DNA from: Capronia americana
Lineage: Eukaryota > Ascomycota > Eurotiomycetes > Chaetothyriales > Herpotrichiellaceae
Length of the DNA stretch: 64,000 bases
Assembly (NCBI GenBank): GCA_016110215.1
Contig: JADWQD010000006.1
Location: forward strand, 1,302,001 to 1,366,000
Direction: 5' to 3'
In this document: positions 55,921 through 64,000 of the stretch, piece after piece
Layout of the letters: each line of letters opens with the position of its first letter
How positions within the stretch are numbered: the first letter of the stretch is position 1
Notes under the pieces: model-generated
Databases searched by the model: none
Seen by the model: the letters and a program-made list of their open reading frames with translations, nothing else
What the model was told of the DNA's origin: nothing
Position numbers and translations under genes: made by a program

Positions 55921-57128
55921 TCAATGTTGTCGATGCCTCAGGTAGTAACCATGGGTGTGTTGCTCTGCAGTATGGAGCGTGGCCGGCAAAGGGTTCGATG
56001 CGCCTTCTCCATTTACAATCCTCTGTTGCTTTTCTGCTTTCTTTAGAATGTTGCACAGCTGCTGGGCGGAGAGAAAGATAGGGACTTGATCAAGATGGTC
56101 AAAAATACCACTTTGTCGGGCAAATGCGAAGTCCTCGAGGGACAGGCGTAAGCCACTGCCTGGGTCGTGGTTTGTTGGGCCACTGGGAATTCGAGTATCC
56201 TGATGGAATATTAGCACCTGTATGATGTCTGCGGCGATAACCTACAAGACTCTCGCACATGACCCCAACGGCGTTTCCCTCGTTGTCGAGCCTCGGTCTC
56301 CATACCGACACTGTAGCGCGGTTCTTGTCATTGTAATCCAAGTCGATCCCGACTACGGTTCGGACTTCTCCATTTGTCTCGAGTAGGTACTCTTCCGCAA
56401 GCTTCTGCAGACTCTTCGTGCTCTGTGAATTCGCAACCTCAATGATGAAGCTTGGATATCGTCGTGTCTCGTGATGGAACCAACAGTCGGGGCTGCGGCT
56501 ATTGTATGTTTGCAGGCCGGGTCGGGTTGAAGGGTACTTGAATGTTCCGTTGCCTGAGCACCAAACACCAGCAGCAAACTCCGCTGCGGCTGGAGGGACC
56601 GCGTCTCGGGTGCTAATCGAAGCGAGCTGTGTTCGGAAGAAGAACTCAAGATCACTCCGATAAGCACCGTGGATAACGTCAGGGGTCATTCTGAGGATGA
56701 AAGTTTCATCGTTGGCTGAGTAGTCGTATCTTCATCTCAGGTCAGCAAACATTGCAGTAAGGAGAGCGGCCATCATACCTCAATTTCTGGACTGCAAATT
56801 CATTACGCGCAACCAATTCCTGCAAGATGTCAAAGTCTTCGGAACTCAAAGGGAATTCCTGCCAGTGTTGCATGTGAGTAGTCCCATCTGATAAGCCGTG
56901 GATGTAGTGAATGACACGCTGGAGCGCGGGTGTGTAGTCTTTGGCATGCAAGACTGGGGCTTCACACAGCCCTGCCTCGTTCGAGGTTGCTGATTGACCA
57001 GAAGGTGAGGTTGAGGGTCGCGGTTGCAGCTCTGAGGAATCCGAGTTAGATCCTCCCCAGGCATGCTGCTGGTCACAATCTCTCGCACGCGAGGACCTCA
57101 CGTTGCTTTCATCTGTCGGGTTCATCAT
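55921..57128 (-). CDS. Unknown fungal protein with PD-(D/E)XK-like core
   Basis: Exons 57128-56779, 56729-56246 and 56199-55921; introns of 49 and 46 bp (GCTAATA branch site in the second); 370 residues. The central part reads SRSPDCWFHHETRRYPSFIIEVANSQSTKSLQKLAEEYLLETNGEVRTVVGIDLDY then ATVSVWRP. The 'PD... IEV..SQ' arrangement is that of restriction-endonuclease-like fungal proteins, where D and E-x-V would bind metal. No nuclease activity is known for the family, so only the fold is suggested. The C-terminus has LRLSLEDFAF, which is also conserved there. The N-terminal 60 residues are polar and disordered. Start chosen at the double ATG 57128; the longer upstream frame looks non-coding. 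Confidence 0.72.
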
Positions 57129-57586
57129 GACAGACCACGTTGTTACGCGTGAGTTGAGGTTTGTTCTTACTGTGACTTTGCTGGTACAAGTTGACGCGGT
57201 TATATAGTGGGAAGGGACTACGGTGGCGAAGACAGTTACGAAGTGCATTTCGCTCCGGCGGCGCAAACTGCCTGTTGATGCATGACTGTCGAAGAACCAC
57301 AGAGCACGTCGAACGGTGTCCATGAAACAATTCAGGCACCTTCATCTCTCCCCTTACAATTCTCAACCCAGTTATGTCTGTCGTTAACATATATCTCATT
57401 GACTGTTGCTGGGAGTGGCCGGTTTTCCCTGTAACTGACGTTGAAGCCTACAAGCAGAAGAGCAAGAGAGCGAACAACAATGGTGACTGTCGCCTTTCTT
57501 TCCATTTGCAATAGCTGGAGAGGGGCAGACCACTGGACCGGAAGCACGTAGAACTTCTACAAAGGAAGCCCTTCAAGGTCCCAGGC
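57129..57586. other. Spacer
   Basis: 5' region of the PD-(D/E)XK-like gene; a minus-strand frame continues upstream without features. Nothing else seen. Confidence 0.45.
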
Positions 57587-59359
57587 TCAGTTGACTATTT
57601 TCTCCCCAACGACAACCACCTTTGTCTCCGTGACATCCTCCGACGGTGAGACATCCCCTTCGTGCACCTCTATTCCTTCCAAAAGCCGTGGGTGGGGCAA
57701 CACGCCCAACTTGCGGGCCTCTTCGACAGTGAAAGTTGCGAATATGTCCTCATCGTCGATCTCTCCCAACCCGGGCACAGGGAATAACCAATTCAGTACA
57801 TAATGAACAGCAAAGGCCAAAGCAAAACCTTCAATATATGCGAGATAGAAGATCTCCTGCGCACCTTTGGGGACTTTGATGGACGGGTTGACAGCGTTGA
57901 TGAAGCCAGGTAAAGCGGGAGCCATGCCAACAAGCCACGAGACATATGCCCGCCAATTGAAACCGTGCGTGTACCAGTAGATGGACGACTTGTTCGGGAC
58001 GTACAAGTCGGAGAGCTTCAGCTTCCTGTGCCGGACGATCCAGAAGTCGCAGACCATCATCCCAGTCATGGGACCCAGGAAGACGCTATACCCGTCCAGC
58101 ACATTGATGAAGGTGTTGGCAGTATCGGCCAGTTGCCAGGGGTTGATCGCGATACCGAGCACGAATGTGATGACGGCCCCACGACGGATGTTGATCCACC
58201 GGGGAAACAATGCGGCTAGGTCGAATCCTCCTGGCCATGCATTGTCGACTGTGTTGATGCTGAGCTGGGAGATGAAGAATCCTAGTCCGGCGAAGAAGGC
58301 CCCTGCACGGGATTTGGCTGTATAGCCGTCCTGCATCCAGCGGATGGCGAGTTCGGCAGGAGACCAGATCACTTCGCCATAGATCTTCTGCGCAGCAGAG
58401 GTGCTCAGTGTACCCATGAGGGTTACAAGTGCTCCGATGATGACGGTGGAGTAAATCTGGCCGGGGACCTGGACACCCGGTGTCTTCGCGAAACGGTTGA
58501 AGTCGCTTTGGTTCGTCAGGGACACGGCTACTGCCCCGATGACGGTGGTGATGCCGCGAATGATGGCCCATGCTCTCTCGCTGGTCGTGGTCAGCGTGCT
58601 GTTGGCAGTGAGCAGAGGACCTGCGCCGTGTGCTGTTGAGAGGGCCCAGATCGTGACCGACACCATGGTGATGGCAACGATGATGTTCGCCCACCGAAAG
58701 AGGATTGCTGTCCTCTCGGGCGGGATCAGGAGGCAAGGAAACTGAAAGCAGAGGAAGACTATGAAGCCGACGAACTGCTGGGTCGTCATGTGTGCGCTCT
58801 CTGGGAACGTATTGGGGATGTGCTTGAACCCAGAAAAGATGGCATACAGCATCACGCCCGTCATCTGGCCGCCGATCCAAGCTTGCACGGCATACCATAC
58901 GAGGCAAAGCATGATCCTCTGTGCCAAAGCAAGGTATGACCCTCGGAGACCCCAGACAGCACGATTGCCAACAGAGAATCCGACATGCCACAAAGCACCC
59001 CACCAGCCATTGCTGATGGCCACGGCCGCAATGCAGAACTGGAATGAGGAGGTCAGTGTGTGTTTGAAGAGGACGCTATGCGCGGAACCAACCTTGGCGA
59101 TGATCGTCACAATCATGGCTTCCCAGACACTCAAACCTAGGGATAGCAACGAGCTTGCCGTTTGCCACCCCACCGTGTTCAATTGAATGACGGCCCAGAA
59201 TCCCAGGAATCCCCATACTGTCCAGGTACGCCTAGAAGGCGGCAAGGGGGCAAGATCCCGGTTGTTCCACGCTGTGGGCCTTGCACCGTCCAGATTCTCG
59301 TCGACTGGGACTTCGAGCTTCCTGCTGAGCCTCGAGGCTCGGTTGCGCAGAGAGGTCAT
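57587..59359 (-). CDS. NCS1-family nucleobase/allantoin permease
   Basis: Exons 59359-59093 and 59038-57587; 572 residues. NCS1 carriers import uracil, allantoin, uridine, cytosine or thiamine with protons. Seen: N-terminal RPTAWNNRDLAPLPPSRRTW, the usual 'NxDLxPxPxxxRTW' entry, then about twelve membrane segments, with NGWWGALWHVGFSVGNR, QAWIGGQMTGVML, DFNRFAKTPGVQVPGQ, SQLSINTVDNAWPGGFDLAALFPRWINIRRG, DGYSVFLGPMTGMMVCDFW and YWYTHGFNWRAY. These match the Fur (uracil/allantoin/uridine) type rather than the Fcy type. The 54-bp intron (59039-59092) is in frame and stop-free, so an unspliced reading gives a 590-residue form with 18 extra residues inside the second membrane region. Confidence 0.9.
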   Translation of the reverse strand: MTSLRNRASRLSRKLEVPVDENLDGARPTAWNNRDLAPLPPSRRTWTVWGFLGFWAVIQLNTVGWQTASSLLSLGLSVWEAMIVTIIAKVGSAHSVLFKHTLTSSFQFCIAAVAISNGWWGALWHVGFSVGNRAVWGLRGSYLALAQRIMLCLVWYAVQAWIGGQMTGVMLYAIFSGFKHIPNTFPESAHMTTQQFVGFIVFLCFQFPCLLIPPERTAILFRWANIIVAITMVSVTIWALSTAHGAGPLLTANSTLTTTSERAWAIIRGITTVIGAVAVSLTNQSDFNRFAKTPGVQVPGQIYSTVIIGALVTLMGTLSTSAAQKIYGEVIWSPAELAIRWMQDGYTAKSRAGAFFAGLGFFISQLSINTVDNAWPGGFDLAALFPRWINIRRGAVITFVLGIAINPWQLADTANTFINVLDGYSVFLGPMTGMMVCDFWIVRHRKLKLSDLYVPNKSSIYWYTHGFNWRAYVSWLVGMAPALPGFINAVNPSIKVPKGAQEIFYLAYIEGFALAFAVHYVLNWLFPVPGLGEIDDEDIFATFTVEEARKLGVLPHPRLLEGIEVHEGDVSPSEDVTETKVVVVGEKIVN

Positions 59360-60302
59360 CGTTCGGCTCTGGATGGAGAGCGGAAGTCAAAGTTGGTCAA
59401 ACGCAGCGTCAAAATGCTTCGGACGGGAAGATGGTCGAGGGAGATCCCAAGAGGGTCTGGGACTGAGAGTTTATCAAGACTCTGTCAGAATCAGGATTCT
59501 GAAGGCCGACACTGACATAGGTCTATGAGTTCTGATACAGGATCCGGCCGGGCACTCCCCGTGCCGTCCACATATGGCCAGCCTTCTGAGCCCTGCACCA
59601 GCGACTCTTATCTCAAAGCCCCGCGGGCAACGCAGAATTCCGGAGATCTTGATAAGATGCCATGTGGTGGAAATGGAGTATGCAGGCACAGACAAGACGC
59701 ACAGCCGAATATGGAGAGATCCCACATTCGTCTCGCCGAACTAAGTCAAGGCGCCATGGAGCCTCCTCGTGGCCTTGTCACGGCTTGCATCGAACCTCCA
59801 TGATCACATTCAGTCGGAACCTTCAGGCAGATGGTGCCTTGGAATAGTACCGCCTTCCTAGTCTGCCACAGATTATCATCGAGGAGGTAAGCTTCCAACA
59901 GCCGGAATGCCTGTGCCGGACAATCTGGGCTGTATCTCGAAGAGGAAGGAAAGGAACAAGCTTTCCAGCCACGAACGGATGATATACAGTACCAAGGCGA
60001 CAAGGTAAGCTTTAAGGCGGCTCAGGGGTCTGATAAGCACCATACTAGTATGGCTGCGGGCGGGAACCTCCGCCTCTCGATTCACCTCGACTCCACTCGA
60101 CTGATACAGCGCCGGACTTTCTCGACAGTGCCAGGGAATGCTTTGCTTTGCTTGACCTGCCACTGCCGACCGTACCCCGTTCTCAAGCGACTTATAACTT
60201 GACCACAGTTGAGAACGTGGCAGGTGCTGGAAAGACAGCTCGCCGAGTATCTAGTTAGCAGAAATTGAACGGAATCCAGGTTACTGCCCTCGTTCAGATA
60301 CC
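59360..60302. other. Divergent spacer, permease and oxygenase
   Basis: 943 bp between the permease start (-) and the oxygenase start (+). No coding frame of note; shared promoter possible. Confidence 0.45.
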
Positions 60303-61566
60303 ATGTCCCAAGTCACCACCCAAACCGAGACCAGCCCCGCGAATCCTCTCGTGATCAAGCTCCAAAATGGCCAAACTCTGCAGGTCGAGTCCAACGAAGC
60401 CATCGACGCCGACGAGATCCCCATCATCGACGTAGCGGGCATTTACAGCGATAAGCTGGAAGACCGGCAGGCTGTGGCGGACAAGGTCCGTGAGGCTGCC
60501 CACCGTATCGGGTTCTTCTACGTGATCAACCATGTGAGTACCTTCCAACATATCGCTTGCAATGGCACGCAAGGCTGGCTGCTAACCATGTGTTCGTCCG
60601 TCGTGCCATTCAGCGCTTCGACCCCAAATTAACGGACGGAGTATTCGAGCAAGCTAAACGCTTCTTCAAACTCCCCATGGAAAAGAAACTGGAGGTGGAC
60701 ACGAACCTCGTGCCCAAGGAGTATGTAGGCTATCATGCGATGGCGAGCTACAACAAAGCCAGCAGAAAGCATAACGGTACGGTCGCCCTCCTCTGCGGTG
60801 GGGCAGAAGGGGAGCCCGCTCGACTCGCCCCGCCTCAAGCTTAAATCCATGCTTATGTTTCGGTCATTTACTTACTTTTTGGGCCCACATGCGAACAGAC
60901 CTCAGCGAAGCATTCAACTTTGCATACTCGGCCGAACAGGATCCCCTGAACCCAGACTCGGACGCCGGCGTGTCGATATGGCCGACGGAACTGCCAGGGT
61001 TCAAGGAAGGTCTGTACGCGTATCACACGCCGATGCTGCAGTTCGCGCGGAAGATGACGCAGATCTTCGCCCTGGCCCTCCACCTGCCGGAGAGCTACTT
61101 TGACGAATGGACGCAGCGGCCCGAGGCGGGGATGCGCATCCTGCATTACCCGGAGCAGAAAGCGTCGGTGGACGACCAGAACGGCATCGGCGCACACACG
61201 GACTTTGAGTGCTTCACCATCGTCAACCAAGACATGTCGGGCGGGTTGGAAGTGCTGTCCAAGTCCGGGCGGTGGATCCGCGCGAAGCCCGTGCCGGACT
61301 CGTTCGTCATCAACATCGCCGACTGCTTCATGAGGCAGACGAACGATTTCTTCGTCAGCACGGTGCACAGGGTGATCAACAAGTCCGGGCACGAGCGGTA
61401 CAGTATCCCCTTCTTTTACGGCCTGGATCGGCGGATGCCCATGCTGCCGATTCCCGGCTGTGTGAGTGAGGAGCGACCGGCCAAGTACGAGGTCATGACG
61501 GCGGGGGAATATTATCTCTGGCGCGCGAAACGGGCGAAGCAGGGAGATAAGAGTGAGGAGAGTTGA
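60303..61566 (+). CDS. 2-oxoglutarate/Fe(II) oxygenase, isopenicillin-N-synthase-like
   Basis: Exons 60303-60533, 60614-60776 and 60899-61566; introns of 80 and 122 bp; 353 residues. The enzyme would use Fe(II) and 2-oxoglutarate to hydroxylate or otherwise oxidise a small substrate. Seen: the N-terminal DIOX_N region (IPIIDVAG, AAHRIGFFYVINH, RFFKLPMEKKL, GYHAM), then the jelly-roll domain with iron ligands H231-x-D233 (GAHTDFECFTI) and H288 (STVHRVIN), and the 2-oxoglutarate anchor R298-x-S in HERYSIPFF. All key residues are intact. It is head-to-head with the NCS1 permease, so a role in nucleobase/pyrimidine or other nitrogen-compound oxidation (as thymine- or xanthine-type dioxygenases) is possible but not shown by sequence. 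Confidence 0.9.
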
Positions 61567-62712
61567 TGGTGACGATACGGGACAGAAAAAAGGTAAGCAG
61601 GGGATTGAAAGGCGCGGGACAGAGAAGGGGTAAGCAGAAAGGAGGTCAGGTCTCCTCTTACGTTGGGTGATCGATTTGAGGATTTGAATTCTCAAATCTG
61701 TCTTGCAAGGATTGACGGGCTCCTTGGAGGAGGAAAATACATAGCCCCAGGCTGGAAAACCTGTTTGAGATGGCCTTCCCGCTTTTCGACATGTATATAC
61801 ATAGGTAGGTATGCCAATGAACTTCCAGCTCCCTCTACTATACGTACGTATGTATGTATATACATATTTAGGCCAATGAGATCTTAACGGTAAATGCTCC
61901 GCGAATGTGTCTTCTCGGAATCTCCACAAAGTAGTCCTAAAATCGCCACGATCGAGGTGGGGGAGAGACGAACGATCAGAAGAGGAAGGGAGAGTTACAT
62001 ACAGTACGTAAGTAGTAAGGGCTCTACCAATAATACTGCCTGATCATGTCCTCGTAGCGGGGAGCCGATCTGGGCATGATTCTACGAGTACAGTACAGTA
62101 CATTAGAGAGGGCAACCGGCTTGAGAAGAGTCGGGAAAGGTCACTGGCCAAGAAAAAGGACCTGTCTGGAGATTTATCTGCATGTGTAGAATGCGCATCA
62201 GATTTGCGGGGTCCGGACCGCATCTGACAAGACTTGGTACCTCGATTTCCATGATTACATGGTCAATGGGTCTGGGTGTACGGAGTCGAATTGTGAGGGT
62301 CATCACTCACGTCGCGTGCGAGGAACTACTAGTTTAGATCACCTTTGTGTGGCTGCTGGTATTGAATATAGGGAGGTGTCGGGCAGGACTCACTCAGCAT
62401 CGCATCGCATGTTTCTGAGAGGTGTAGTAAAGGGTAGGTGTTGAATACTTTGCACCCGCTGCACCTATTACCAATCGACAATGCGAGCTATTGCGGATTC
62501 TCACTTCGCATTTGCTCACACCCAGTTATTGAAGAAGACTCATCCACCTGTACGTCATATGGATATACGTAGATGCACTCTAATGGTCGCTGACATTCCG
62601 TACCAGGCCAGCCGTGGCCTCAACGCCGACGCTAAATCAATCTGGAAAGATGAATAAAGGAAGCGTCGCACCCTCGGCAAGATCAACTGCACCAACGAAC
62701 GATTTCGTTGCA
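61567..62712. other. Convergent spacer
   Basis: AT-richer, with TACGTA/TGTATA-type runs near 61840-61870 and GTACA repeats near 62088-62102. No gene recognised. Confidence 0.5.
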
Positions 62713-64000
62713 CTAAAACTCCATCCCAGAAGTGCCCATCGTATCGTTCATGTCAAGCACTCTGGATTGCGTTAGCTTGATCATTCCAACCCTGCATAAG
62801 AGAATAGAGACTCACGAATACTGCTTGGTCAAGGTGCCCTCGCCACCTGTCGCCAGGTCGATGGTGAAGACGTAGAAGTTGCCTTCGTTGGTGACAACCA
62901 TGACTTGCGGCGAGTTTGCACTCATTGCAACCACGCTGCGCAGTTGACTAGGGGAGGCACCCGAGCTTGACTTGGGAAGCCGAACCCATGCAAAATCTCT
63001 TGCGGGTTCCCACATCTCGGCGACGCCTTTCGGAAGATATCCGCCGACCGTGGAGGCCAGATTGATGCCTACATGCTGAGACGTCCTCCGCAACAAGCCC
63101 ATAAACGTCCCATTTGGTTTCCGATGCGCAAGAGCTGTGGGCGACTCAGCGCCGTCCTCTTCGTCATCGGGTTGGTCGACCAGCATGTCACTACTTTGAC
63201 TAAGCCGTCTGGTAGATGTACTGCTAGCTTTGCTGGGTGAAGCGGGTTCATGACCGTCCTCTGGTGGTCTATTGGATTGAGGCCCAAGTTTGAATATGTG
63301 GACGGTCTCTGTTGCCGATGAGACACATAATAGAGTCGACGTAATGTTGAAGGCCATGCTGAATATTCTTGACGGCATCGACCCTCTTCTGAATTGGTAC
63401 AGTTTGTGTGCGTCGGGTACCGAAAAGACCCGGATGATGGTACCCTTGTCTGAGGCTGTCGCAAGCAGGGTCCCTTCGTTGTTAAACGCCACGCACGACA
63501 GCGGTGACTTGTGCGCTTCCACCACATTGACAGCTTCCAGCTTGATGGCGTCGAATATCAACACCTCGCCCGTCGTTGGAGGAATATGTGTACTGTTGGG
63601 CGGTGCATGTGACGGCGGAGCAAATGACGACGCCACAGCCTTTTGTGGGAGCGGATATGCGAGGTAGCAGTTGTCTTGTGAGGGTGAGAGGGCGCAGATG
63701 GCAGCAGGATTGGGAGAGGTCTCGATGGTGTACAACAGTTTCATCGTCTGTATATCGTAGAGGTAGATCTGATCTTCCAGCACGATCACCAGTCTCTTTC
63801 TGTTCAACCTCACCGATAGCACTGCGTTCGGAAAGGTGAGCTCGCATATTATCAGGTCCCTTTTGGTGTTCTTGATCTGGAGTCTTCTCGGAGATAGGAT
63901 GAGAGCGACGAGAGACGTTGAGAAGAGCATCTCGAGGATTGCTACGTTGCCGGCATCTCGGGAATCGAACGTCTTCGCAAATGGATCGGTGGTGAAGATG
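62713..64000 (-). CDS. atg18: Atg18 PROPPIN, 5' end cut by window edge
   Basis: PROPPINs bind PI3P and PI(3,5)P2 on autophagosomal and vacuolar membranes. The main exon runs from the window edge to 62816; a 54-bp intron (62762-62815) leads to a last exon, 62761-62713, ending KQYS-VLD..GMEF. Visible: SRDAGNVAILEMLFSTSLVALI, LEDQIYLYDIQTMKLLYTIET, the PLSCVAFNNEGTLLATASDKGTIIRVF blade and the phosphoinositide-binding FRRG (bases 63382-63393, in YQFRRGSMPSRIFSM). A long acidic Ser-rich insert follows, corresponding to the family's loop 6CD. The motif and blades are intact. The first ~60 residues lie beyond position 64000. Among fungal PROPPINs (Atg18, Atg21, Hsv2), the length and the loop fit Atg18 best. 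Confidence 0.92.

Noticed and set aside
58086..59003. 305-codon minus-strand frame, His/Arg-rich
   Set aside because: Same strand but another frame of the NCS1 permease; no family match.
60868..61929. 353-codon minus-strand frame
   Set aside because: It lies antisense to the 2OG/Fe(II) oxygenase exon, which has intact motifs; composition is that of a GC-rich shadow.

Overview
The window reads as nuclear DNA of a filamentous ascomycete (Pezizomycotina). Genes are split by short GT-AG introns of about 46-160 bp. The gene set includes an Atg18 PROPPIN, a PP2A catalytic subunit, a Syn8-type SNARE, a SUN protein, Mnn1-type mannosyltransferase, NCS1, MFS and MATE carriers, UstYa/DUF3328, MYND-DUF4470 and fungal transcription-factor-domain proteins. 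GC-rich coding regions alternate with microsatellite-bearing spacers. I see no rRNA, tRNA, CRISPR array or intact transposon.

Layout, left to right. 1-5 kb: a left-truncated unknown gene, Syn8-like Qc-SNARE (+), and an EMAP-II/Arc1-like tRNA-binding protein (-). 5.6-8.3 kb: a divergent pair made of a five-exon UstYa-like oxidase (-) and a secreted, Kex2-site-rich repeat precursor (+). This looks like a compact ribosomal-peptide (dikaritin/KEP type) locus and is the main find. 10-14.6 kb: a MYND-DUF4470 protein (-) and a fungal family of unknown function with an in-frame TGA (-). 15-19 kb: agmatine-deiminase-family enzyme (-) and amidase-signature enzyme (+) in head-to-head order. 20-25 kb: two tandem proteins that resemble fungal transcription-factor domains without a visible zinc cluster. 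26-31 kb: MFS (-) and MATE (+) transporters. 31.7-33.4 kb: secreted agmatinase-like ureohydrolase in seven exons. 34-39 kb: PP2A catalytic subunit, PI31-like proteasome regulator and a C2H2-like protein (all -). 40-48 kb: SUN protein (+), Mnn1-like mannosyltransferase (-), MFS (-). 48.9-53.7 kb: very large P-loop GTPase related to the dynamin/SLIP-GC group. 54-64 kb: YCII-like protein, PD-(D/E)XK-like unknown, NCS1 permease (all -), a 2-oxoglutarate/Fe(II) oxygenase (+), and Atg18 running off the right edge (-).

Most genes are housekeeping and independent. Groupings that may be functional are: (i) the UstYa oxidase with the precursor, in which the precursor would enter the secretory pathway, be cut at dibasic sites, and have its FYSIYW cores oxidatively crosslinked; (ii) agmatine deiminase with amidase, and a separate agmatinase, as possible routes of agmatine and amide nitrogen use; (iii) the tandem regulator-like paralogues. 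Exon coordinates were derived by hand from splice consensus and reading-frame continuity, and need RNA evidence.
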